A stretch of DNA of 16,134 nucleotides from Flavobacteriales bacterium. Lineage in GTDB: Bacteria; Bacteroidota; Bacteroidia; Flavobacteriales_D; SKUL01. Location: contig SKUL01000105.1 of NCBI GenBank assembly GCA_007129985.1, forward strand, positions 1 to 16,134. The letters run 5' to 3'. Made by a program: the position numbers and the translations under genes. Each line of letters begins with the position of its first letter. Within the stretch, counting starts at the first letter, position 1. Under the pieces are notes generated by a model, which ran no database searches, was not told the DNA's origin, and saw nothing but the letters and a program-made list of their open reading frames with translations. Positions 7,600-14,014 of the stretch are shown here, one piece after another.

Positions 7600-7899
7600 A
7601 TGAAAAACCTTGAGATACTTTTACTTAATGACTGCTTTACACACCTTGAAGCCAAAGAAGTCATCATTGCGTTGATAGACAAGAAAATTAACTTTTACAA
7701 AGCCAAAAACCTTCGCTACCAGGTACGCTATGAAGAACCCGATCCGGTTATTCAGATAAAGTTGGCACAACTTGAAGACGCAAGACAGGAGCTTTTGGAG
7801 CTGATTGGGGATGCAAAGCGCAATCACACGGAGCTACGGGTGGAAGCAGCGGTATGCATTGGTTCATACCCCTCTGAAATGAAGATTGCAACGGGCTAA
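7600..7899 (+). CDS. Small coiled-coil protein of unknown function, second of a paralogous pair
   Basis: A 99-residue cytosolic-looking protein, not recognised. It starts 12 nt after the previous stop with an ATG behind ACCCCAGACC. Residues 17-67 are helical (AKEVIIALIDKKINFYKAK, then IQIKLAQLEDARQELLEL) and repeat the layout of the upstream 80-residue protein: the same I-x2-K-I-x-[YF]-x3-K core, a charged turn containing EEPDP, an IK...RQEL second helix, and a short C-terminal hydrophobic strand (ELRVEAAVCI versus VKLKASVLLY). It adds about 12 residues at the end. The pair probably arose by tandem duplication and may form a heterodimer. It is the last gene before a weak terminator at 7952-7974, consistent with a three-gene icd operon. 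Confidence 0.75.
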   Translation: MKNLEILLLNDCFTHLEAKEVIIALIDKKINFYKAKNLRYQVRYEEPDPVIQIKLAQLEDARQELLELIGDAKRNHTELRVEAAVCIGSYPSEMKIATG

Positions 7900-7951
7900 T
7901 CGCCTGCTCACCAACGTTCACAGTACAAGCAGCTGATAATCTATTCCTTGC

Positions 7952-7974
7952 CGCGTGAACGGACGTGTTTTTTT
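7952..7974 (+). terminator. Weak candidate intrinsic terminator of the icd operon
   Basis: CGCGT (7952-7956) can pair with ACGTG (7963-7967), including one G-T wobble, around a 6-nt loop, directly followed by seven T residues (7968-7974). The stem is short, so this is a weak terminator at best, but placement 50 nt after the last stop of the operon fits. Confidence 0.4.
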
Positions 7975-8104
7975 CCCGAAGGGTATTGATCGGCGCCCTG
8001 GTGGAGTGGGAAGGGCGTTCGGGAGTCGTTTGTATTGACCAACCGCGCACATAGCAGCCCCTTAACATCTGCGCAAGAGAGTCATTTCGCGGACGCAATT
8101 TCGC

Positions 8105-8112
8105 TATCTTCG
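8105..8112 (+). promoter_or_regulatory. Candidate -7 promoter box immediately before murI
   Basis: TATCTTCG matches the Bacteroidota TAnnTTTG box at all but one position and ends only 5 nt before the GTG start of murI. Initiation a few bases downstream would make the murI transcript nearly or fully leaderless. A TTTCG near 8085-8089 could be a poor -33 element. Confidence 0.45.
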
Positions 8113-8117
8113 GCCCC

Positions 8118-8924
8118 GTGGCAGAGAACCTGGCTCCTATCGGTATTTTCGACTCCGGCATTGGAGGTTTAACAGTGGCCGCGGCTATTCACCGGGCGCT
8201 TCCAAACCGCCGGCTTGTTTACTTTGGCGACACAGCCCACCTTCCTTACGGTGACAAGTCGCCCAATGCCATTAAGCATTACTCCCTCCGCATTACACGC
8301 TTTTTGGCCGAACAGGGCTGCGAAACGGTGGTGGTGGCTTGCAATACGGCCTCGAGTATCGCACGAAACGAAATTGCCGCTGCTGCCGGTCCTCATATCA
8401 AGGTTTACAACGTAATTGACCCGGTGGCTGAGCATGTGGCGTCTAGCTACAACAACGCGGGAATAGGCGTAATAGGAACCAAGGGAACCATTCGCACCCG
8501 AACTTACCCGCGCGACATTCAGAGGTTGAACCCTACACTCCACGTAAAGTCGCTGGCTACCCCCTTGCTGGTGCCAATGATTGAAGAGGGTTTTTTCAAC
8601 AACAACATCAGCCAGACGATTATCAACAACTATCTGAACAGCAAACACCTGAAGGGCATATCAGCGCTGATCCTTGGCTGTACACACTACCCGCTCATTC
8701 GCAAAGAGGTAGAGCGCTACTACAGGAGCGCCGGTGTGGATGTGCTCGATGCGGCAAGCATACTGGCGTCTCAACTCAAACGCGATTTACATGAAGGCGA
8801 GACGCGTTTGGCAGAACACCACTTTTACGTGTCGGACTTTACAGACTCCTTCGAGAAAAGCACAAGGCTGTTTTTCGGCGAAAAGGTGCGCCTTGAAACC
8901 GCCGACCTCTGGGCTACTCTTTAA
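8118..8924 (+). CDS. murI: Glutamate racemase
   Basis: A 268-residue cofactor-independent racemase converting L-glutamate to D-glutamate for peptidoglycan; cytoplasmic and normally essential. All signatures are present: GIFDSGIGGLTV (Asp12-Ser13), FGDTAHLPYG (37-46), first catalytic Cys75 in VACNTASS, second catalytic Cys188 in LGCTHYPL followed by His190. Length is typical. The only start codon upstream of the GIFDSG motif is the GTG at 8118: the in-frame codons back to a TAG at 8052 include no ATG, GTG or TTG. The gene stands alone on the plus strand and its last 11 bases overlap the end of the convergent hexapeptide-protein gene. Confidence 0.96.
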   Translation: MAENLAPIGIFDSGIGGLTVAAAIHRALPNRRLVYFGDTAHLPYGDKSPNAIKHYSLRITRFLAEQGCETVVVACNTASSIARNEIAAAAGPHIKVYNVIDPVAEHVASSYNNAGIGVIGTKGTIRTRTYPRDIQRLNPTLHVKSLATPLLVPMIEEGFFNNNISQTIINNYLNSKHLKGISALILGCTHYPLIRKEVERYYRSAGVDVLDAASILASQLKRDLHEGETRLAEHHFYVSDFTDSFEKSTRLFFGEKVRLETADLWATL

Positions 8925-9429
8925 ACCAGCTGGAGTACATCACGTAGTTATTCGCAATGCGCTGAATTTCGCCTTCAAACAAGCGTTTGTCCACAGATTT
9001 CACTTTGCGCGCGGGTACTCCGGCGTACACGGAGCCGCTTTCAACAGTGGTTCCTTCAAGCACCACGGCTCCGGCTGCTACAATGCTGTTCGGTTCTATC
9101 ACCGCTCCATCCATTACTATTGCGCCCATGCCAATCAGCACATTGTCGTGAATGGTGCAACCGTGTACCAATGCCCGATGCCCGATTGACACGTTGTTTC
9201 CGATTTGCGTAGGGGCTTTCTGGTAGGTACAGTGAATGACTGCGCCATCTTGCACATTTACCTTGTGGCCCATTTTGATGTAGTGCACATCACCGCGAAT
9301 CACAGCCTGAAACCAAACGCTACAGTCGTTTCCCATTTCAACATCGCCCACGATAGTGGCGTTTTCGGCCAGGTAGCAGTTGTCACCAAATCGGGGCTCA
9401 AGACCCCTTACCGGTTTAATGATCGCCAT
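8914..9429 (-). CDS. Gamma-carbonic-anhydrase-like hexapeptide-repeat protein (YrdA/PaaY family)
   Basis: A 171-residue left-handed beta-helix protein, likely a cytoplasmic trimer. Hexapeptide repeats run from about residue 12 to 135 (ATIVGDVEMGNDC, NVSIGHRALVHGCTI, NVLIGMGAIVMDGAVI), followed by a C-terminal helix. The three metal-ligand histidines of gamma-carbonic anhydrases are conserved at His66 (AVIH), His84 and His89 (GHRALVH), as are Arg45 and Asp47 (RGD) and Gln60. Metal binding is thus likely; carbonic anhydrase activity is not assured, because many YrdA/PaaY members lack it or act in other pathways. The start at 9429 (MAIIKPVRGLEP) overlaps the end of the HMA-protein gene by 14 bp, implying coupled translation and membership of the metal operon. 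The longer frame from 9546 would lie wholly inside that gene. Confidence 0.88.
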   Translation of the reverse strand: MAIIKPVRGLEPRFGDNCYLAENATIVGDVEMGNDCSVWFQAVIRGDVHYIKMGHKVNVQDGAVIHCTYQKAPTQIGNNVSIGHRALVHGCTIHDNVLIGMGAIVMDGAVIEPNSIVAAGAVVLEGTTVESGSVYAGVPARKVKSVDKRLFEGEIQRIANNYVMYSSWFKE

Positions 9430-9778
9430 GGTCGTCAAAAGGTAAATCGGCTTTGCAGCAGTGGTGAAGGTTGTCGTAGTCTTTTTTGTCGGGAAGCACA
9501 CCGTCGGCAGCATAACCCATTTTGAGCAGTGCACCACGCAAGGCATCCGGATCGGTTTTTCCCTTTCGGTAGGTTACGGATACGGTGTTGTCATCGAGGT
9601 TTACAGATGCGTTTTTGACACCTTTTTCAAAAGCGAAACCCTTTTCAATGGTGGCAACGCACATGTCGCACACGGCTGAGGTTTCTATTTGAAGAGTGGA
9701 AAATTTGTCATTGCTGTCCTGCGCCATGGTTGTGAAGCCGGCAGCAAACAGAAGCACGATTGTTGTTAGGGTTTTCAT
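9416..9778 (-). CDS. Secreted heavy-metal-associated (HMA) domain protein
   Basis: A 120-residue exported metal-binding protein. Signal peptide at 1-19 (TIVLLFAAGFTTMAQ). One HMA/MerP/CopZ-like beta-alpha-beta-beta-alpha-beta domain covers about 26-92: the metal loop is SAVCDMCVATIEK with Cys37 and Cys40, then NASVNLDDNTVSVTY and the DPDALRGALLKMGYAAD helix. The C-terminal tail has HHCC (105-108) and DDHGDH (115-120), a possible second metal site beyond the usual domain. It lies 12 nt after the TonB-dependent receptor gene, so the two are co-transcribed. By family knowledge it would carry a soft metal, copper most likely, in the periplasm, passing it to or from the receptor. Metal identity is inferred, not shown by the sequence. 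Confidence 0.9.
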   Translation of the reverse strand: MKTLTTIVLLFAAGFTTMAQDSNDKFSTLQIETSAVCDMCVATIEKGFAFEKGVKNASVNLDDNTVSVTYRKGKTDPDALRGALLKMGYAADGVLPDKKDYDNLHHCCKADLPFDDHGDH

Positions 9779-9790
9779 GGTATTATGGGT

Positions 9791-12010
9791 TTAAAATGTT
9801 GTTCTGAATCCGACGTAAACAATGGTTCCCGCAATAGGGCCCCATATCATGGAAGCATCAAAAATATCTCCAAAGGGGTTTTGCGGGTCAATAATGGGGT
9901 TGGGCTGCCTGAAGTTGTTCAGGTTTTCTCCTCCCAGATAAATCTCCCCAAATTTAAACGCGCGTGTTATTTGACCGCTCAACATAAAAAAGCTGGGAGA
10001 GGAGGTTCTTCGCTGGTGTTCAATGGGGTTTTCGGCGGTGGAGGGGACACGGGCCGAACCAAACCAATTGGTGGTTATATCAAACTTCCAGATGTCGTGG
10101 CGCGTATTGTATGCGAGGTTGATCAGCGCACGGTCTTGAGGCACAAAGGGGCGGTCTATCAAGCCCTGAGAGCGGTACGTGGTTTTTACTTCGTAGTGTT
10201 TGTAGGCGAGTTTCACCTCAAAACGCTCAACCGGCTCAAGCAGGAAGTCCACCTGAACAGCATGCGAGTACGATTGACCATCGAGGTTGTAGAACAGCAA
10301 TTGCCGCGCACTTTCATCCATGTCAATTATCAGCTGATTTTCGAAAAAAGTGTAGAAGTAGTCAATGTTCACATGACCTTCCATTCCCGCGATGGTGAAT
10401 TTCTGCAGGAATGACACACCGGTATTCCAAGATACCTCAGCACGGGGCGTTTCCAACACCATCACCTGTCGTGAACTCACCAGAGGGCTGATGTTTTCCG
10501 CAAACAGCACCGGACTTCTGAACCCCCGCCCTCCCGAAAAACGAATCACCGAGAGAGGCCCCAGGTTGTACTTGGTGTGAAGTCGGGGGCTTACGATGGT
10601 TCCGAACAGATTGTGAAAATCGGTCCGCACACCCGCTACCAGTGAGAATTTTTCTTTGTGTGTCCACGCGTATTCGGCAAAGGCTCCCGGAATTATCTCT
10701 GTGCGGTTAAAGGTGGAGTCGGTAAATGACTCGCGATAATCATCTCCGCGAAAGCTTACGCCCCCTTTAACAACATGGTCGGTGGTGCCAATCATGGTTT
10801 GGTAGATTCCATTGAAATACGCACTGGTGTGGCTTGCCTGATAGTCGCGGAGGCCAAAAAAGGCATCCTGTTCATGGTAGGTGGCTGAAGCTTGCAATCC
10901 AATGCTTTTCCAGGGGGTTTCAGGAAACAAAAACCCCGACTTGCCAAAACCACTGATAAGCCTCGTTCTCACTTGCATGCCGTACCAAGGTTGGTCCAGC
11001 CTGTTTACCCTGGGGTCGAACTGCACTTGCCCACCAAACTTGTCGTCGGTCAAAAAGCGCACGCCAAACACGCTTTCTCTGCGGGAAGATTGGTATTTCC
11101 AGCGGTTCAATACCTGTATCTCATTGTCCATGGGCATATCCATGAAACCATTATCGTTGTTGTTGATGCGCATGAGGCTGGTGCGGCCATGTGCAAGCAG
11201 CAAAGTGCTCCATTTGTCGTTTATTTTTTGCCGCAGGTAGCCGTTTCCTTCAACGCGGCCCATTTGATTGGCGTAGGCGTTGAAAAAAGCGCGATCTCCG
11301 TCGCAATCCTCAGGCTTCCAATACTCAAGGTTGATCTGACCGGTCATGGACTCAAAACCGTTAACAACCGAGCCGGCTCCCTTCGAAACCTGAATGGATT
11401 CTACCCAGGTGCCGGGAATGTACGTTAATCCGTAGGTTGATTGCAGCCCGCGAATCAGCGGAATGCCTTCAAAGAGAATCTGGCTGTAGGTTCCGTCAAG
11501 CCCCAGCATCAGAATTTTGCGGGTGCCCGCTACGGCATCGTTTTCAACAACATCTATGGATGCGTCGGTTTCAAAGCTTTCGCTGAGGTTACAACAAGCA
11601 GCTTTTTGTAAATGCTCCCGGCTCAGGTGAACGGTGTTAACGGTCTCCATGGTTGACATGCTCACCGCTTTTTGGCGGGCCACAACCTCGGCCTCGCGCA
11701 GGGTGACAGTGGCACTAAGGGTAACTTTTACGGTTAAACCCGCATTTTGAACGAGTAAGGTGTCATTTTGGAACCCCACATAACTCACCACAAGTTGTTC
11801 GGGGAAGTTGGCGGGTGCAGCAATGGTAAAGCGACCCGACTCATCGGTGGTGGTGCCCCCGCTTTGGTTGAGCCAATATACACTGGCTCCGGGCAGGGGT
11901 GTGGTGCGATTGTCCTCCATGCCTGACACAACACCCTGGATGTTGTTTTGCCCGTGCAAGACAACTGTAATGCAGAGCATCAGGCAGGAAATCAGAAGTT
12001 TTGAAATCAT
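9791..12010 (-). CDS. TonB-dependent outer-membrane receptor with carboxypeptidase-D-like domain, probable metal (copper) transport
   Basis: A 739-residue TonB-dependent receptor. Signal peptide at 1-21 (LLISCLMLCITVVLHGQ). A carboxypeptidase-D regulatory-like domain spans about 23-100 (IQGVVSG, PLPGASVYW, GRFTI, VSYVGFQ), typical of Bacteroidota. The plug domain covers about 115-228 and includes AACCNLSESFETDASIDV with a Cys139-Cys140 pair, LGLDGTYSQILFEGIPL and the KGAGSVVNGFESMTGQINL end. The 22-strand barrel occupies about 235-739, ending in an aromatic residue (GFRTTF). From memory, the CCNLSESFET plug version is characteristic of the receptor subgroup found beside HMA proteins in this phylum, which supports a metal or metallophore substrate rather than polysaccharide; there is no SusD partner here. 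It sits between the HYC_CC_PP-like gene (77-nt gap) and the HMA gene (12-nt gap). Confidence 0.93.
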   Translation of the reverse strand: MISKLLISCLMLCITVVLHGQNNIQGVVSGMEDNRTTPLPGASVYWLNQSGGTTTDESGRFTIAAPANFPEQLVVSYVGFQNDTLLVQNAGLTVKVTLSATVTLREAEVVARQKAVSMSTMETVNTVHLSREHLQKAACCNLSESFETDASIDVVENDAVAGTRKILMLGLDGTYSQILFEGIPLIRGLQSTYGLTYIPGTWVESIQVSKGAGSVVNGFESMTGQINLEYWKPEDCDGDRAFFNAYANQMGRVEGNGYLRQKINDKWSTLLLAHGRTSLMRINNNDNGFMDMPMDNEIQVLNRWKYQSSRRESVFGVRFLTDDKFGGQVQFDPRVNRLDQPWYGMQVRTRLISGFGKSGFLFPETPWKSIGLQASATYHEQDAFFGLRDYQASHTSAYFNGIYQTMIGTTDHVVKGGVSFRGDDYRESFTDSTFNRTEIIPGAFAEYAWTHKEKFSLVAGVRTDFHNLFGTIVSPRLHTKYNLGPLSVIRFSGGRGFRSPVLFAENISPLVSSRQVMVLETPRAEVSWNTGVSFLQKFTIAGMEGHVNIDYFYTFFENQLIIDMDESARQLLFYNLDGQSYSHAVQVDFLLEPVERFEVKLAYKHYEVKTTYRSQGLIDRPFVPQDRALINLAYNTRHDIWKFDITTNWFGSARVPSTAENPIEHQRRTSSPSFFMLSGQITRAFKFGEIYLGGENLNNFRQPNPIIDPQNPFGDIFDASMIWGPIAGTIVYVGFRTTF

Positions 12011-12020
12011 GGTTTGTGAA

Positions 12021-12091
12021 TTGAAAAGGTGAAAAAAGAGTGAGATGTGCAGGAACGCTACGCAAGCGTCCGGCAGAAATCACCTTTTCAA
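12021..12091 (-). other. Nested inverted repeat in the leader of the TonB-receptor gene
   Basis: TTGAAAAGGTGA (12021-12032) and TCACCTTTTCAA (12080-12091) are perfect 12-bp inverted repeats enclosing 47 nt. Within them GGAACGCT (from 12052) and AGCGTCC (to 12072) form a second stem with one bulge. In the mRNA the outer stem begins at the stop of the preceding gene and ends 10 nt before the receptor ATG, with a TTTTTT run inside the loop. It could act as an attenuator, a processing site or a translation control element. Confidence 0.6.
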
Positions 12092-12486
12092 ATCAAGAAA
12101 GTACACAGCCGCGCAAGACGACGGTTGTGCGGAAGGGGCGGAGCGCGGTCGGCTATGGCCCGTGGAGCAAGCTCATCGGTAACAACCGGAACCGGCACTT
12201 GAAGGATGGCGGTTGGAATCCCAACACTTATTACCGGAGTGTCTTTACCCCCCGCGTCATAGCTCGAAAGCTGAAAAAGTAGCTCGTCAAAGTCACAACA
12301 AACGGGAGCAAAGCTGTTCTCGGGTTGTCCGCCCAAATCCCACGAGCAGCAGAAATCCCGGTCGAGAGAAAAGCTAATCTTGCCGCTGCTGGAACACGCC
12401 ATTTTATGCAGCGTTAAGCCTGCAGACCCGCCCGCAAGAAGCAGAGAGAGCAAGCCAACAAATACTATGTGCAACAGCTTTTGCAT
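12088..12486 (-). CDS. HYC_CC_PP-like small exported cysteine protein
   Basis: A 132-residue protein with an N-terminal hydrophobic segment (LLHIVFVGLLSLLLAGGSAG, residues 4-23) that serves as signal peptide or anchor. Next come spaced potential metal ligands: LHKMAC (His27, Cys31), a Cys46-Cys47 pair, a Cys63-Cys64 pair in PVCCDF, and a C-terminal APPLPHNR (Pro116-Pro117). This pattern and its place directly upstream of a TonB receptor plus HMA protein match, as I remember it, the uncharacterised Bacteroidota family called HYC_CC_PP, although the middle Tyr of the HYC motif is not conserved here. Its role is unknown; a periplasmic metal-binding accessory or sensor is plausible from context. 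First gene of the four-gene minus-strand operon; its stop codon lies inside the inverted repeat that precedes the receptor gene. Confidence 0.7.
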   Translation of the reverse strand: MQKLLHIVFVGLLSLLLAGGSAGLTLHKMACSSSGKISFSLDRDFCCSWDLGGQPENSFAPVCCDFDELLFQLSSYDAGGKDTPVISVGIPTAILQVPVPVVTDELAPRAIADRAPPLPHNRRLARLCTFLI

Positions 12487-12546
12487 GGGTTAAAAGTGCT
12501 CCGACGGCTGAACATTTTCGGCCTGGGCTAGGTAAAGTTACTTCCT

Positions 12547-12554
12547 TACTTTTG
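12547..12554 (+). promoter_or_regulatory. Probable -7 promoter box of nfu
   Basis: TACTTTTG is a full match to TAnnTTTG, placing initiation near 12560 and a leader of about 35 nt before the ATG at 12595. No clear -33 TTG is visible. On the other strand TAACTTTA (12533-12540), with one mismatch, is a weaker candidate for the divergent metal operon. Confidence 0.45.
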
Positions 12555-12594
12555 TCTTCACAAGGGATTTAACAACTTATTGACAACTGAAACG

Positions 12595-13197
12595 ATGATT
12601 CCTACCAACGTATATGCAGAAATGACGCCCAACCCGCGAACCATGAAATTCGTGGCAGACAGGCTACTGATAGAAGGAAATGCCGTAGCCGAGTTTGCAT
12701 CGGCTGCTGAGGCCAAAGGATACAGCTCGCTCGCGGAAAAGCTTTTCGACTTTCCATTTGTGTCGGGCGTATTTATCATGAGTAACTTTGTAACCGTCAC
12801 CAAAACAGAGCAAGTAGAATGGGACCTCATTGTGTACGAGCTCCGAGAGTTTGTGCGCGACTTCCTCATGAACAACGAAAAAGCCGTTGAGAAGCTGCCG
12901 GAAGTCAGGAAAACCGAAGTGGTCTCGAATGAAGCCAAAGGGCAAAGCGAGCCCGTAATACCCTCTGAATTTGATGAGCAGATACGTCAGATTCTTGAAG
13001 AATACGTGCGCCCCGCAGTAGAAAACGACGGCGGTTTGATTGACTTCAAGTCGTTTAAGGACGGGGTTGTAACTGTAACCTTACGCGGGTCATGTAGCGG
13101 CTGTCCTTCCTCCCTTAGCACCCTGAAAGGAGGCATAGAAACCATGCTCACCCAAATGATTCCTGAGGTAAAAACAGTGGTTGCTGAGGAGCTCTAA
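12595..13197 (+). CDS. nfu: NifU-like Fe-S cluster scaffold/carrier protein (Nfu)
   Basis: A 200-residue cytosolic protein that carries [4Fe-4S] clusters to target apoproteins. The N-terminal Nfu_N (Scaffold_Nfu_N) domain covers about 6-95 (EMTPNPRTMKFVADR, FDFPFVSGVFIMSNFVTVTK), and the C-terminal NifU domain covers about 125-198, with the cluster-binding Cys167 and Cys170 in GSCSGCPSS. Residues 97-122 are a variable linker. I start at the ATG at 12595, which gives the usual start before AEMTPNPRT; an in-frame TTG at 12580 is less likely. The gene is convergent with the beta-barrel gene, with 3 bp between stop codons, and divergent from the metal operon. Length and architecture match mitochondrial-type NFU1. 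Confidence 0.94.
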   Translation: MIPTNVYAEMTPNPRTMKFVADRLLIEGNAVAEFASAAEAKGYSSLAEKLFDFPFVSGVFIMSNFVTVTKTEQVEWDLIVYELREFVRDFLMNNEKAVEKLPEVRKTEVVSNEAKGQSEPVIPSEFDEQIRQILEEYVRPAVENDGGLIDFKSFKDGVVTVTLRGSCSGCPSSLSTLKGGIETMLTQMIPEVKTVVAEEL

Positions 13198-13200
13198 GCT

Positions 13201-13866
13201 CTAGTTGGTGCGAAGAACGTACCGCACACCAAGCTCCAGCCCACCTGTAACGTTGTAGGTTGCTGGGCGGTTCGTCTGCCCGGCGAAAAAAGGTCCGCTC
13301 TTGTCTTCTGCATCGGTAAACCCGGCATCCAGACGGATTCCCACTGTGAGTTGAAGAAAATCGGTAAGGTGAAAACCACTACCCAGGGCTAACACAGCCC
13401 CTATATTGAGTGCGGAATAACCATCGGTTACATCCACACCGAGCGGACCCAAAATGGGAACATCGGTTTGAGCGGTAGCAGAACTTAAAATAGCAAATTG
13501 AGGGCCTGCGTTGAGGTAAAAGAATGCGGTTCCATCAAAGCCGGAGTGATAGTGAAACAAAACAGGAATTTTGAGATAGTTGGTTTTTGTAAAGAGATCC
13601 ATCCCGTCAAGCTCAAACCGCTGTCCTTGGTTGGAGTAGATTACATCAACCCCCAAACCAACGGCATCACTGAAAAACCATGCAAAATTGGCCCCGAATG
13701 AACTTCTGAATGTGGGTACGTACAGCCAGTTGGCATTGTCAGAGTCATCGCCGTTAAACATCCAGGTGCTTTGGGGTGCTCCTTTCAACCCGGCGTGTAA
13801 CCCTTTTTGGGCATGGGCCACTCCGCAAAAGAGCATCAGGCCAGCAATAATCGCGGTAATTTTCAT
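13201..13866 (-). CDS. Outer-membrane beta-barrel protein (PorT-like family)
   Basis: A 221-residue exported protein. Signal peptide at 1-19 (IIAGLMLFCGVAHAQ). The rest is amphipathic beta-strands alternating with polar turns: GLHAGLKGAPQSTW, SSFGANFAWFFSDAVGLGVDVIYSNQGQRF, TNYLKIPVLFHYH, TAFFYLNAGPQFAILSS, GLELGVRYVL. The YLKIPVL and GPQ segments are typical of the PorT-like barrel domain (PF13568) widespread in Bacteroidota, probably eight strands. Specific function is not assignable: this family includes T9SS-associated PorT but mostly uncharacterised porin-like proteins, and I see no specific PorT features. Divergent from the macroglobulin gene; a TATCTTTC box on the minus strand at 13891-13898 (one mismatch to TAnnTTTG) may be its promoter. 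Confidence 0.88.
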   Translation of the reverse strand: MKITAIIAGLMLFCGVAHAQKGLHAGLKGAPQSTWMFNGDDSDNANWLYVPTFRSSFGANFAWFFSDAVGLGVDVIYSNQGQRFELDGMDLFTKTNYLKIPVLFHYHSGFDGTAFFYLNAGPQFAILSSATAQTDVPILGPLGVDVTDGYSALNIGAVLALGSGFHLTDFLQLTVGIRLDAGFTDAEDKSGPFFAGQTNRPATYNVTGGLELGVRYVLRTN

Positions 13867-13943
13867 GTTGCTTGGTTTTAGATTTGCGGAGAAAGATAGC
13901 AGATTTTGGTATTGGAATAGTTGTGGGATGAGAATTCATGTCT

Positions 13944-13975
13944 TTGCCACCATCTCGCATCTATACCTAACTTTG
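13944..13975 (+). promoter_or_regulatory. Promoter of the alpha-2-macroglobulin-like gene
   Basis: A TTG at 13944-13946 (within CTTTG) and TAACTTTG at 13968-13975 match the Bacteroidota -33/-7 consensus (TTG and TAnnTTTG) with a 21-nt spacer. Initiation would fall near 13981, giving a leader of about 34 nt before the ATG at 14015. This is the best-formed promoter in the window. Confidence 0.6.
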
Positions 13976-14014
13976 GTCGGCTTTTTGTCGTCAGCCGCGT
14001 GAATTCTCTTGTTT

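Larger units (their letters stand above)
7900..8117. other. Intergenic region between the icd operon and murI
   Basis: No gene is supported in these 218 bases. Besides the weak terminator (7952-7974) and the murI promoter (8105-8112), it holds a second hairpin: CGCCCT (7994-7999) with AGGGCG (8012-8017), a 6-bp GC-rich stem with a 12-nt loop and no following T-run. The role of that hairpin is unclear. Confidence 0.4.

Noticed and set aside
8734..9189. Plus-strand 151-codon open frame overlapping the end of murI
   Set aside because: Runs in another frame of murI and then antisense to the hexapeptide gene, both of which have intact catalytic or ligand motifs.
9785..10414. Plus-strand 209-codon open frame opposite the TonB-receptor gene
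   Set aside because: Lies antisense to the conserved barrel of the receptor, has no recognisable domain or promoter, and its residue pattern is that of a reverse-strand shadow.
10892..11428. Plus-strand 178-codon open frame opposite the TonB-receptor gene
   Set aside because: Same reasoning: fully antisense to conserved plug and barrel sequence, no family resemblance.
13932..14005. Two GAATTC sites flanking the macroglobulin promoter
   Set aside because: Six-base restriction palindromes occur by chance; surrounding bases do not extend the symmetry.
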